From Pycnococcus provasolii (lineage: Eukaryota; Chlorophyta; Pseudoscourfieldiophyceae; Pseudoscourfieldiales): 64,000 nt of DNA. The stretch lies in the NCBI GenBank assembly GCA_049487715.1, contig CP150560.1, positions 186,001 through 250,000 on the forward strand. Direction: 5' to 3'. The notes below the pieces were generated by a model. It worked only from the letters and a program-made list of their open reading frames with translations, searched no databases and was not told the origin of the DNA. The position numbers were made by a program, and so were the translations under genes. Positions 21,955-31,836 of this stretch are shown piece by piece (the stretch's first letter is position 1; every line of letters begins with the position of its first letter).

Positions 21955-22096
21955 GGTGGTCGCCTCCTTGTGAGGTGCCCGAAAGGGCTTCGGCTCGGCT
22001 CTCCGGATGCCAGCCGTTGACTGCGGAGGCGGGAATTTGAGGTTTTGGCAATCACATCAGCGTTTAGGCAATCCCTATCCTTGGGGGCTACTCAAA
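21955..22096 (+). repeat. Split direct repeat B1
   Basis: 142 bp beginning GGTGGTCGCCTCC and ending GGCTACTCAAA, repeated at 22356-22497. It joins A2 directly at 22096, with one shared base. Confidence 0.93.
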
Positions 22097-22339
22097 TATA
22101 CGAGCGGTAGCGGGGTTTGAGCTCTAGCCTGATGGAGCGTAAACCTTGCGTTTGAGGAGCTCACGAGGATGGGCATTGTGCCGTTGAGCTGAGAAATGAA
22201 CCCAATACCCTTGTAGGTACAGGGTTAAGCTAGCTTGGATCTGGAAGGAGGGGATCCGCTGTTGAGGGGAAATTGGGTTTCAAGCCGGGCAGATGGCTTA
22301 ATCATGAAGGGAGGAGATGAAGTAGTTTTTTTGTAAACA
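22096..22339 (+). repeat. Split direct repeat A2
   Basis: Second copy of A1, with no visible mismatch over 244 bp. It lies between B1 and B2, separated from B2 by about 16 bp of sequence. Confidence 0.95.
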
Positions 22340-22355
22340 CCCAACCCGCCCTCCC

Positions 22356-22497
22356 GGTGGTCGCCTCCTTGTGAGGTGCCCGAAAGGGCTTCGGCTCGGC
22401 TCTCCGGATGCCAGCCGTTGACTGCGGAGGCGGGAATTTGAGGTTTTGGCAATCACATCAGCGTTTAGGCAATCCCTATCCTTGGGGGCTACTCAAA
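22356..22497 (+). repeat. Split direct repeat B2 (right end of retrotransposon)
   Basis: Second copy of B1, ending at the right boundary ...CTACTCAAA before the flanking sequence GACAAC. It marks the element's 3' end. Confidence 0.92.
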
Positions 22498-22639
22498 GAC
22501 AACAAAAAAACAATTCAGACAAAAGAATGGATAAGGTGGCCGGGGGCCTAGAGCTGAAACCCCCATTTTTTAGAGACATTCCCCCTCCTCGACTACACCA
22601 CCCATCCCACCGAACTGCGAATCCACCCATGCCACCCAC

Positions 22640-23110
22640 CCTTCCCCCACCGACCTGGAGCCCCGACCAACAAAGATGTTGCCGAAATGCCGACCTCTCC
22701 GTCCGACTTGGAGACCCTCGCAACAAAGGCGCGATGAGCGGCAATGCCTCCCGACCTTGGCGCCGACCAACAAAATTTGCCCACTTCCCTCCGACCTGGA
22801 GCCCCGATCAAAAAAAGGTTGCCGATGGAGAAAAAGGTTGCCCGACCTCTGGCCCCGAACAATCCCGCAATTTTTCAAACTCCCCATGAAGCGCCCCCTC
22901 CACCGACCTGTAGCCACCGACCAAGGTGTCCCCATCCATCTGTCAATTGCCCAAGGGCGTTCAAAAAAAGGGGGGATGTTCCATTCTTTCTTCGACCAAA
23001 ATCTCCGTTATGAGGCGCCCCTCCTCCGACCAAAATCTCCGTTATGAGGCGCCCCTCCTCCGACCAAAATCTCCGTTATGAGGCGCCCCTCCCCCGACCT
23101 GTAGCTCCGA
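22640..23110 (+). repeat. Degenerate CGACC-type repeat tract with a 34-bp tandem array
   Basis: The core CGACCTGGAGCCCCGAC or a variant recurs at about 22651, 22704, 22752, 22792, 22843 and 22904, spaced 40-61 bp. At 22993-23094 it gives way to three nearly perfect 34-bp units (CGACCAAAATCTCC...CCTC). The tract lies just outside the right end of the retrotransposon and has no credible coding frame. Confidence 0.75.
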
Positions 23111-23124
23111 CTTAGCAAATAATT

Positions 23125-24060
23125 AGGAGATGCAAGAGCTTCCACCCCAAGGGGTTTCAGAATTGGGGGTTGGTTGGTTGGTTTCCGAATGGGATGATTC
23201 GGGTTCTTTGATTTCGGGGAAGTGGGATTGGTCCGCGGGGGGTTCTTGATGAAGCAGCCTCTTCGTCGGTTTTAGCGACGACGATGCTCGCATCCTCGGT
23301 CGCTGAACGTCCGCGCCGAATGACGCTGTCCGCGAGCCTTCTGGTATACCAATGCTCGCCGAGCGCTGTGCTCCAGAGGCTTTCAGCGTTGTCTCCCGGC
23401 TGAGCCGCGAGCTCGTCAGGCGGATAGCACTCACCTGAATATTCCAGAGTCGCTTATGTCCCCTGCGCATTTGAAACCTTCGAGGAAGGCATATGCGACG
23501 TTCGCGTCGGGCCACGTCGTGGCGTCTGCCATAGCTGCAAGGAGTGTGACATGCATACCTGAGGCAACCCTCTGCGCCGTCCAAAACACTGGTACGCGTT
23601 CACGAACGTCCTAAAGAACTCCACAACTCTTAGTAAGCACGAACGTCAAAAACGAGTGATGAGAAGATGATCCTGCGGTGGGGCGTCAGATCGATTTTTG
23701 CCCCAGCGCTGCCTGGCCTCTTGTACCACCATGACGACTTGTTCGCGTGTGTATGCGTGGCGAGTTTGGCGTCGTGGTGCATCCACAGGTACAGGAACGT
23801 TTCCATTCGCGTCAAGTTCATTGGGCTTGACTGTGCCAATCCAGCTTTGCGTGCGGAAACGTAGACGCGCCACCTCGCTCGCCATGTTGGCGATATCATC
23901 GAGATAGACATTTCCGCCACCGGGCGCCGCGAACTTCGCCAGACAGGCGCGCCACTGCCCACCGGCGAGGGGAACGTTTCCACCAAGCGCGGGAGCGGCC
24001 GAGCGGGTGCGTTGACGTTGACATCTTTTCCAGTACTAAAGTTACGACGCGACCGGGATC
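23125..24060 (-). pseudogene. Decayed retroelement-like coding sequence
   Basis: Minus-strand fragments of protein-like sequence lie in shifting frames. A first open part runs from about 24055 to a stop at 23646 (contains LAGGQWRACLAKFAAPGGGN, then an IANMASEVARLRFRTQSWIG segment). A second runs from about 23610 to a TGA at 23431 (contains VASGMHVTLLAAMADATTW, then AYAFLEGFKCAGDISDSGIF). A third begins just after it in another frame (ECYPPDELAAQPGDN...). The GF-x5-D-x3-SGIF motif resembles the region upstream of the reverse-transcriptase core in pols of algal DIRS-like elements. Several frame breaks within 900 bp suggest a pseudogene; a spliced gene is possible but less likely. Confidence 0.35.
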
Positions 24061-24203
24061 CCCAAACCAAACTCCCCCCCCTGCCTGGGGTGTTCCCTTC
24101 CCGCCCCCAAATCAAATCAAATAGAAATCACCATCCGTTCGAATCATCTTTCGGATTATATTTCCAAAACTATATTGGGCTGCTTGCTGCCTCGAAGAAT
24201 ACT

Positions 24204-24854
24204 ATGGCACCTCCTCCTGCTGCTGCAAATAATACTAGTAATACTAGTAATGAAGAAGTGTTTGAGGAGATACATGTGTTTTCTTCAATAGTTTTAGCTG
24301 ACGCGCTCTTTCAACGACTGGCGTTTGAAATGGGTTCGGGAGCGGGGAACCTCAGTGGCAGTGGCAGTGGCAGTGGGGGCAGTGGGAGTGATAAGGACGT
24401 TTCACATCATCTTGGGGCACAACAGTGCGGACAACGCTTGGAGCCAAGCGACGCGACGCTCGCCGCAATCGCGTACGCGTTCCCAGACGCGACGGAAAAA
24501 GGGATCGACATCGCACAAAAAGGACAAGTCGCCGCCCTTGTCGCTCAACAGTCGAAACGACGCGTCTACCAAGTCGCGTCGTCCGGAAGGGCGGGCAGCT
24601 TTGGCGGCGCGGCGGCGACGGCGACGACACCTGCAGGGGCGGGCAGCGCGGCGAACGCGCACCCAGGGGCGCACACGTGCCTGCCGCGCGAACTATGCAC
24701 GTGCTACAAATTCACATGGGACGTCGCATTCCGAAACGAGGCGGCGATGTGCAAACACCAACTCGCAGTACGCGCCGCTGAGGCGATGCGCACCGTAAGG
24801 AACGTCACCACCATACAAGACGAAGACATGGCAGCAATTCTCGGCGCGCTGTAG
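24204..24854 (+). CDS. SWS1/ZSWIM7 SWIM-domain recombination factor
   Basis: 216 residues from ATG 24204. The SWIM zinc motif C-x-C-x(n)-C-x-H is present in LCTCYKFTWDVAFRNEAAMCKH. It is preceded by AALVAQQSKRRVYQVASSG and followed by LAVRAAEAMRTVRNVTTIQ-DEDMAAIL, which parallel the conserved ZSWIM7 segments (GRRVYQV..., CKHLLAV...VMRTC, and the closing ILL). The family partners RAD51 paralogues in Shu complexes that promote Rad51 filament formation. A Gly/Ser repeat linker (about residues 47-61) is an insertion. The frame is open upstream to 24012, but the SWIM alignment needs only the part from 24204. A TATATTT lies about 45 bp upstream. Confidence 0.82.
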   Translation: MAPPPAAANNTSNTSNEEVFEEIHVFSSIVLADALFQRLAFEMGSGAGNLSGSGSGSGGSGSDKDVSHHLGAQQCGQRLEPSDATLAAIAYAFPDATEKGIDIAQKGQVAALVAQQSKRRVYQVASSGRAGSFGGAAATATTPAGAGSAANAHPGAHTCLPRELCTCYKFTWDVAFRNEAAMCKHQLAVRAAEAMRTVRNVTTIQDEDMAAILGAL

Positions 24855-25145
24855 TGAAATGTACTTGAAATGTATATGAAAAAGTATAAATATTTTTTTT
24901 TTCATTTTTTTTTCTCAAAAATAGAACGAACGCTGCACGCAACCAAAAAGTACATGCGCAGATCTCAAGGTTTTTTTCTTCTTCTCAAAGTCCATCCCAC
25001 GTGCACATCCGTCACACAACACACCACCATTTCACCTCCACGTTATCCCCGCCGTCGTCATATGACGTTCCCCTCCTTTGCAACATACACGATCCTTTGG
25101 CGGTTGTGCTTCTATTGCACATCTCATGCAAACTCGCTCATAGGC

Positions 25146-27494
25146 CTACTCGCATTTAATGGCACGGTAGATGTGGCGAACAAACAGCAGGCTCGACCGG
25201 AAACCAACCGTGCCGAGCATCAGGAAGAAGCCGTAGCACACCATCAGCATGTAACCAAAGAAGAAGCTCGTCTGCATGAAGCCGCTCATATCGCTGCGCG
25301 CGAAGTAGTAGTAGAAGCAGTACCCGTAGACGAAGAGCGCGGTGCTGCCTCCGCACATGATGCTTCGCCACCACCACCGGTGGTCCTCCACCGCAAGCTG
25401 GAAGTACGTCAGCGCGATGGTGATGAAGCTCGTCACGATAATGAGGATGAGGAACACGATGAACAGGATCGAGTAGATCGTGTACACCTTGTGTCCCCAC
25501 ACGGACGCGAAGATGTAGTACAGCTCGATGTAGATAGCGCTGAAGGGAAGGAAGCCAGCCATGCACATCTGCGGCAATGCCGCGCGGTACCACGGCAGCT
25601 GCGGAACCTCACGAGGGTACTTGGTCGTGCGGCATGGCGCGGCGAACTCGGATGTGCTGTTCTTGCCAGCAACACCGCCGAGGATCGTCAGCGGGAGCGT
25701 GACGAGCGCCCAGATCAGGATGATGATGACGATCGTTCCAAACGGCAGCGCGGCCGTGGAGCGGTAGACGATCGCGACGGTGTTAAGGAAGCAGAACATG
25801 AGGAAGAAGGGGCCGCAGTACAAGACGCACGTGAGGAGGATGTTGCGCACCCACGCCTCACCGCCCAGCTGGCGGTAGTAGCACGCGCTCTGGTATCCGG
25901 CAATGCCCGCGGTCAGCGCGTACAGGACGATGATCGCCGTGTACAGCGCTCCTCGGTTGTACGGGTAGAAGACCCCGATGCAAGCGAGGATGAAGACGCA
26001 GATGGACAGCGTGAAGAGCTGCGTTCCCGTGCCGACGAACGAGCAGAAGAGGCTCTTCATCGGCGGGAAGCGGAACACGTCGCCGTGGATGTACTTCCAG
26101 CCCGTCTCCTCCTGCTCGTCCATAGCCTCATCCTCGCGCGTGTACTTCACAAAGTCATTCTTCAGCACGCGCATCAGAATGGTTGCGAGGAAACCGGTGA
26201 GAAGCAGCACGGTAACGCAGCTGTTGATGATGGAGAACCAGTGGATCTCGAGGTGCTGCGGCAGGAACGAGTAGCGGCTGTACTTCTCCATGCGGCGCTC
26301 GAACGGGATGCTCGTCTGCTTCCACTTGACGGAGTACGTGAACTCAACCTTAACGGACACATCCTCGGTGATGTCCACCGTCTGCGTCGGGTCGGTGCTG
26401 ACGTTGATCTCGATCACGCGGTCGTCGTTGTACGCGATGTCGAAGTGTACGTGCGTGAAGAGGTAGTAGCGCAGCTCGGTGTGTCCAGGGCGCAGGATCT
26501 TCTCCATCTTTCCGATGAAGCCCCAGATGGGAAGGTCGTCGTAGTACATTTGGAAGTAGTAGTCATCCGCAACAGCCTTGCGGAACGACTTGAGGTCCTC
26601 CTGTTCGAGCATCTTGCTGCACAGCTTCTCGTTGTCACGATCGACGCGGAAGCTGACGTCGTACGGCGTCGTGACGAGTCGGTTCGCGTCCAGCACCTCG
26701 CCAAGGTTCTCCGGCTTGTGCTCCTGTCCACCTTCCGGCGGGCAGAACGGCAGGTCGTAGTACTGGTACGTCTCCGACGGGTTGTGGAACGGACCAACTG
26801 CATACACATACAAAGTGTGAGTGTGTGTGTGTGTGTGAGTGTGAGTGTGAGTGAATAGGTCAGTCGAACGTGTTGTGGCAGTTGAAACGACGCGGCCGAT
26901 CGCCGATCTGCCAGATCGTTAAGTCGCGTGTGTCTGATGAAGTTTCACCAGCACCCATAATCCCCAAAACAGGGTAAAAGCAGGGCCGGTCGTCGAGCAT
27001 GGGCACATGCAAAAGCACGACGTGCAAGGAGCACCGCAACCGTTGCGTGCCGCGAGAGGTTCCGAGTTGGACCGAGCAACTAACACACAAACGCATATAC
27101 ACGAAGAGAGCGAGCGAGCGAGCGAGCCTACTACAACCCCCTACTCCTTATCCCACCACCACCACCACAGACACACACAGACTAGCAAACACAACACGCA
27201 GTGAAGCTTACTACTCTACACACCTTTGTTAGCGTACAGCGGCACGGCCTCGTGCACCTTGTAGCTGTGGTCCGCCTCACCGAGGAGCACGCGTCCCTCC
27301 CGAAGAGGCGCACTTACCTCCGAGCCTCTTGAGGTCGAGGTGGGGTACACCGACGAGAGAGCACCGGAGAGCGCGCGGGAGAGCGCCAGAGAGCCCGAGT
27401 CCGGCCGAATCGCATACACGCTTATTAAGGAGGACGCCCATAGGAGCGCGCAAACGCTGGCACGAGCCAACATCGCTGGCAGACGCGGCGCCAT
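25146..27494 (-). CDS. Nonaspanin / TM9SF (EMP70) endomembrane protein, one intron
   Basis: Exon 1 is 27494-27224, the intron 27223-26798 (GTGTGT...TGCAG) and exon 2 26797-25146, giving 640 residues. Exon 1 begins with a signal peptide (MAPRLPAMLARASVCALLWA) and ends DHSYKVHEAVPLYANK. Exon 2 continues VGPFHNPSETYQYYDLPFC, the hallmark of the TM9SF family, which confirms the splice. The lumenal domain is followed by about nine membrane spans from IHWFSIINSCVTVLLLTGFL onward, and the protein ends IKCE, which fits the KxD/E COPI-retrieval signal of the family. Nonaspanins act in Golgi/endosome sorting of polytopic cargo. The intron contains a GT-rich microsatellite next to the acceptor. Confidence 0.95.
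26818..26853 (+). repeat. GT-rich microsatellite in the TM9SF intron
   Basis: A GTGTGT tract with interspersed GAGTGT units close to the acceptor of the nonaspanin intron; on the transcribed strand it forms an AC-rich tract just before the acceptor. Confidence 0.8.
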
Positions 27495-27904
27495 TGATAC
27501 GCTGAGCGACGACGAGCTCCCAGTGGGATCGGGACGGGAGGGTTCCGGGAAGGCAGCACAGGAGAGGAGAGGGCCAGAGGGGGAGAGCTCAGAGAGGGAA
27601 ACCAACGCCTTAAGGGAAGGTTAGGGGGCCTGGGTGGTCCCACCATAATGCATCGTTCTAGGAGGGGTCCCCGGGCAATTATAGTCTATTCCACCACATA
27701 TGGCCAGCCTCCCCCTCATTTTCCTACCTTAGGTTTCTACGACAACGAAGGATCCCCTCTACGAGCTGTGTACTGTACTGGTCATGCGTGACTACCAACT
27801 ATGTAGTACCGGTATATTGCACGCTGAAACAATTTTTTAGCGAGATTGCTGTAAATTGGGTTTTCATAATCAAGTTGTTTGCCCCTCCTGTTACAAATAG
27901 TGTA

Positions 27905-29242
27905 TTACATTTGATTCTTAATGAACGACCACGCTCCTCTGGGACCTTGTGGGGAGGTGGACTCATCAGAATCATCCTTCAAGCGCTCCGTTAGAAGGCG
28001 ATCAAGCGTGGTGAAAAATGAGACGAGCGTGCGCGTGCGACACGCAAGCGCGAAGCGCGCGCACGCATCTGCATCGCCAAACAGAACGCCGGCGCTTGCC
28101 GCCTGCGACGCCAAATCGCCGATGTGAGGCGTGAATGCAGGCCCATTCTCGCGACCGGCGCGGACGTGATCAGCCACCGCCCCGAGCGCGCGTACATTCG
28201 CGAGGCCTTCGTGAGCAAGCTCTGGACACGCCTGCTCGACGAGACGGCGGGCGGCACCGCGGCGACGCACTCGCTCGTCTTCCTCCATGGCGGCCATGTC
28301 CGCAGCCGCCGCGTCGTCGACGTCGCCGTGCACCGCGGAGGTGAGGAACGAAACGCGCAGCCTCGGGTCCTGCGGCTTGCCATTTGCAGTCGGGAGGAGG
28401 TGTGCAACCCCTTCGTCAGTGCGCTTGTCGAGCGCGCCCACAACTGTCGCGGCATCGTCGGCAGAATCAAGCGTTGCGACGGCGCAGCCGCACTCACGGT
28501 AGATGGTGAGACGCGTCAGCTTCGCGTGCTTTCGAATCGTGCTTGCAACAGCGGCAGTATCGACGTGCGGACGGATGGGCTCGACGAGAATGTGCGGCGT
28601 GTGCGTGGTTGTACGGTGCGAGCGCAGGCCGTCGATGAATTCGGGCAAGAGTCGCAGCAGAGACGTGCGCGTGTACGACGAGGAAGAGAGCCCGCCTTTT
28701 TCGTCGTTTTGTCGTGGCTTTTCGTCGCGCGACGACGCTGTGAGCAGAGACGTTGTGGTAGAAGCTTGCCACGGCTTGAGCGCAACCAGCGCCTGTTGCA
28801 CGATGCGATTCAGTTGTTGCTGCTGCATATGAGCTTGCTGGTGGTGCGGGTGTTGGTGTGCGAGGTGGTTCTGATTATTCTCAAGCACGGAAGACGTGAT
28901 ATCGGTGGTACCTGACACCCCTGCACCTGACCCTGAAGCATCGGCTGCTGTAATCGAGCTTTTTCTCGCCATGAACCGGCGTAGCTGAGCCGCGAGCGCC
29001 GTACCGAAGGGCACAGAAGACTCTTCACGAGATTCGAGAACGCCATCAGAGCCATGAGAGAACAAGAAAGATGAGATCCAAGAGTGAGAGCCAACCGTGG
29101 AACGAGCGCCAAGAAACATGGACGAATCACCAAGGGACGAATCCAACGGACCAAGGCGGTCCTCATCATCGGAGCACGTGAGCACGACAAGTTTGCCACA
29201 CCTCTGTTCACGGAGACGATTGAGAAAGTCGCGGCGACGCAT
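27905..29242 (-). CDS. Hypothetical protein with RRM-like segment
   Basis: 445-residue intronless frame from ATG 29242, not recognised as a named family. The N-terminal third is Ser- and Gln/His-rich. Residues ~240-300 (TRLTIYRECGCAVATLDSAD, then GALDKRTDEG and LRVSFL) have the beta-alpha-beta rhythm of an RNA-recognition motif, but RNP1/RNP2 aromatics are poor. The C-terminal ~140 residues are Ala/Arg-rich and helical. Coding reality is supported by the length, the lack of stops and consistent third-base GC preference in the C-terminal half. A role in RNA binding is only a guess. It is divergent from the open frames that begin near 29530. Confidence 0.55.
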   Translation of the reverse strand: MRRRDFLNRLREQRCGKLVVLTCSDDEDRLGPLDSSLGDSSMFLGARSTVGSHSWISSFLFSHGSDGVLESREESSVPFGTALAAQLRRFMARKSSITAADASGSGAGVSGTTDITSSVLENNQNHLAHQHPHHQQAHMQQQQLNRIVQQALVALKPWQASTTTSLLTASSRDEKPRQNDEKGGLSSSSYTRTSLLRLLPEFIDGLRSHRTTTHTPHILVEPIRPHVDTAAVASTIRKHAKLTRLTIYRECGCAVATLDSADDAATVVGALDKRTDEGVAHLLPTANGKPQDPRLRVSFLTSAVHGDVDDAAAADMAAMEEDERVRRRGAARRLVEQACPELAHEGLANVRALGAVADHVRAGRENGPAFTPHIGDLASQAASAGVLFGDADACARFALACRTRTLVSFFTTLDRLLTERLKDDSDESTSPQGPRGAWSFIKNQM

Positions 29243-29539
29243 TTATTCTTTACTAGTACTGCCTATGGGTGTGTGCGAACGCGGAACTCAGCGCATGCTC
29301 GACTTCCGGAAATCCAACTCGAGAGAAAGGCTCCGGAGAATGCGAACGGAGAAGGCGAAAGAAGGCGGGAGGGGGGGGGAGACAAAAAGGGGTCCGAGCC
29401 CATTAGTACGGGTTAGTACGGGGATCCCCTCTTGGACCCTTCCCCCTTTTATCGATGGGATTTTGGGGATCCCGCTCCCGTCATTGTACCAGAATAGAAT
29501 CTTATTACTCGAACTTCCGTCCCGTTGACGTTGGCACGC

Positions 29540-30055
29540 AGACGGCGACTTTGTCGTCAGCAGCTCGCGTCTAACGAGACTCTTTGCACAAGCGCTTTCC
29601 ACCGACGACGCAACCAACCTTGAGCACGCGCGGCTGGTGGATACCTCGAGAAGCCTCCAGGACGCCTCCCGAAGTATGGCAATTTCAAACTGCTTGACAA
29701 AGCGATGCAAGAGCTTGCAAGCTCGAGCGGATTGAGCGACGACGATGTGAAGAAGAAGGTGGGGTACCAGCTCGGGCAATGGCGCAAGAACAAACACACA
29801 CCGCCGTCGGCACCAGCCCCTCGGACAAGCGAGGAGGTCGTTACCTGGTTCGGCGAGCGCGTCAAGTGTGACGCTATTGTCGACGCTGCTCAAACGCTCC
29901 TGGACGGGTACGGGCGCGTCAACATACAGACAAATATCGCTGTGAGCGACGTTCACGACGACAAGTCGACAACGGCAACCCCATCTGCAATTTCACCGTC
30001 GGCGACGTGCTGCCGGCCGAGCGACATGTATTTAACGGAATTGTGTATAATTTAA
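29540..30055 (+). CDS. Uncertain hypothetical gene, two overlapping open frames
   Basis: Two protein-like frames follow one another on plus. One is open from about 29530 to 29733 and contains RLTRLFAQALSTDDATNLEH. The other is open from about 29629 to the stop at 30055 and contains PGRLPKYGNFKLLDKAMQEL, then DDDVKKKVGYQLGQWRKNKH and EEVVTWFGERVKCDAIVDAA. The only ATG of note in the second frame is 29705. An intron or a frameshift between 29629 and 29733 would join them. I do not recognise the product. The end is 21 bp from the stop of the minus-strand gene that follows, so the two genes converge closely. Confidence 0.35.
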
Positions 30056-30075
30056 AAAAACGGATCGCATCAAAA

Positions 30076-30711
30076 TTATGCCGCTACGTCCGCACTCAGT
30101 GCGTGACTCAGCACGGGCCGGCCGTCCTTGCTCCCGCGTAGGCCCAAGCTCCTGCGTCCTTCGCCCAAGCTGCTCCTGCGTCCCTCCTTGCTCCTATCCT
30201 CATCAGCATCCTCCTCAGCGGCTGGTTTGGCATCCCCGACCTCGTACCGCTCCTTAGGAATGGTCACGCTGAGTTCCTGCGCGTTCACAATCGGGTGAAC
30301 GGCTGGTTTGGCAACCCCGACCTCGTACCGCTCGTTCGGAACGGTCACGCTGAGATCCTGCGAGTTGACGACCGGGTGAACGGCTGGCTTGGCGCTCCCA
30401 AATATGCGCTGTCTGAAACTTCGACTTGAGTTGGTGCGTGGCGTTGACGTGCCGGGTGCGGCTTGCCACTGTCCGTTGACGATTTTGCCCGACCTGATCG
30501 TCTCGAGCGCCTGCTGCAAACTCACCATATCGTTCTCTGAGCTGACGTGTCTGAGCGTCGGGTTGTTGTTATCCGCAGCACTGTCAGCTTGGCCTTGCAT
30601 ACGGGTACCTTCTTGCATCGCGACGACCGCCTTAACTTTCTGCTGCCATCTTCTTCTTAGGAACGTGCGGTGCAGTTCCTTCTCGTACTCTCCTCTTGTA
30701 CTGTCCGACAT
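30076..30711 (-). CDS. Hypothetical protein with internal ~29-residue repeats
   Basis: 211 residues from ATG 30711 (MSDSTRGEYEKELHRTFLRR). Residues ~109-170 contain two near-identical units, each starting AKPAVHP and ending ERYEVG with a SVT(V/I)P(N/K) core, and a third truncated AKPA start; the repeats are also clear in the DNA between about 30220 and 30390. The C-terminus is Arg/Ser-rich and basic. No domain is recognised. The frame is open up to 30747, with a hydrophobic extension that is probably not translated. Confidence 0.5.
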   Translation of the reverse strand: MSDSTRGEYEKELHRTFLRRRWQQKVKAVVAMQEGTRMQGQADSAADNNNPTLRHVSSENDMVSLQQALETIRSGKIVNGQWQAAPGTSTPRTNSSRSFRQRIFGSAKPAVHPVVNSQDLSVTVPNERYEVGVAKPAVHPIVNAQELSVTIPKERYEVGDAKPAAEEDADEDRSKEGRRSSLGEGRRSLGLRGSKDGRPVLSHALSADVAA

Positions 30712-31836
30712 TGCTACACGGTGCTGCTCGACGGACAGATTTATCATAGTCTAACACCACGTAAGATAAGTTTTTAAAAAAGGCCAATAAAAAGGCCGCA
30801 GGACACAAGCACAAACAAGCACGAAGATGAACCTAAAATGAACGATGAAAGCGAAACTACTACTTAAAACTTACCCGGGTATGTACGCTAAAAAGCGAAT
30901 AATCCTAACCGTAATAAGGGTAGACGCGTCTGCCGACCCGGACCGGACCGGACCGGACCGACCGGACAGACGGAGCTCCGGTTTCTTTCGAGCAGGGAAC
31001 GCGGAGAAAGGGCGGAGGGGCGGAGAGGTTACCAAAGGCGAGGGAACGCTCACCCCAGGCTGCCCCTGAGGGCGAGAATCACGGCCGAGCGAATCTTCCC
31101 GAGAAGCCCTTGGTAAAATCTTTAAGATGAATGCAAGAACGGCCTGAAGGAGAATGGGTGGGTCCCCTTTCAACAGCCTTGAGTCTCTTGAGCCTGGAGA
31201 GGGCATGCATGTTAAGCAATGTCTCTCCTCAAGGTCGGATGGGGGGGGGGGGGGGATTAATCGGCGCACCTGATTGGCATGGGTGGGCCCCAGAATGAGA
31301 TATTTCATAGTCTATTTGGTAAGGTCCCCTCGAGGCTCGAGGGTGGTCCCTGACGACGAGTCCGTACGGTACCACGGTAGTTTCCTACTGGGGGCAGTGT
31401 GGGGCACGGTTAGACAGCCAGAGGCCAGAGAGAGGCCAGAGAGAATCCAGTCCGTTCGAGAGGCTGGAAGGATTTTCTTTTCGTCTCTTCTTTCGGCACT
31501 CTCGTGACGCCCTAAACCTCCTCTTTTTTACTACGAGTAAAAGGTCACGCGCAGAGAACCTGCGCAGAGACTGAGAAGAGGGGTCACGTGATCCAATCTA
31601 TGTCAAGACTGTACTTTATTACCCACTTGTACGGCCGTAGGTACAGTACAGTACAAGTGCTGTGCTGTACAACGCGACATAACTTCGTAGTCTATCGTAG
31701 GGAAGCGAAAGTGCGATCTCAGGTCTCTCGCTTCCAAGGAAGATTCCATCTTCGTAGTCTGCTCTCCTGCATATAGATTTGATTTAAAAACGCGAATTTA
31801 AAAAAAAGAAAAAGAAAAAACTTACGTAGTACGTAC
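30712..31836. other. Intergenic region of about 1.1 kb
   Basis: No supported gene. It holds a GGACC minisatellite (about 30938-30960), a run of 15 G at 31241-31255, and AT-rich sequence with GTACAGTACAGTAC near 31642. It contains the promoter of the repeat protein and the 3' end of the CASP gene. Confidence 0.45.

Noticed and set aside
22993-23094. Possible CRISPR-like array (34-bp repeat)
   Set aside because: The three units are directly tandem without spacers, and the genome is eukaryotic.
24870-26858. 662-codon open frame on plus opposite the nonaspanin gene
   Set aside because: It is the antisense shadow of the TM9SF exon; its composition (RRDE-rich, no domain) follows from the real coding strand.
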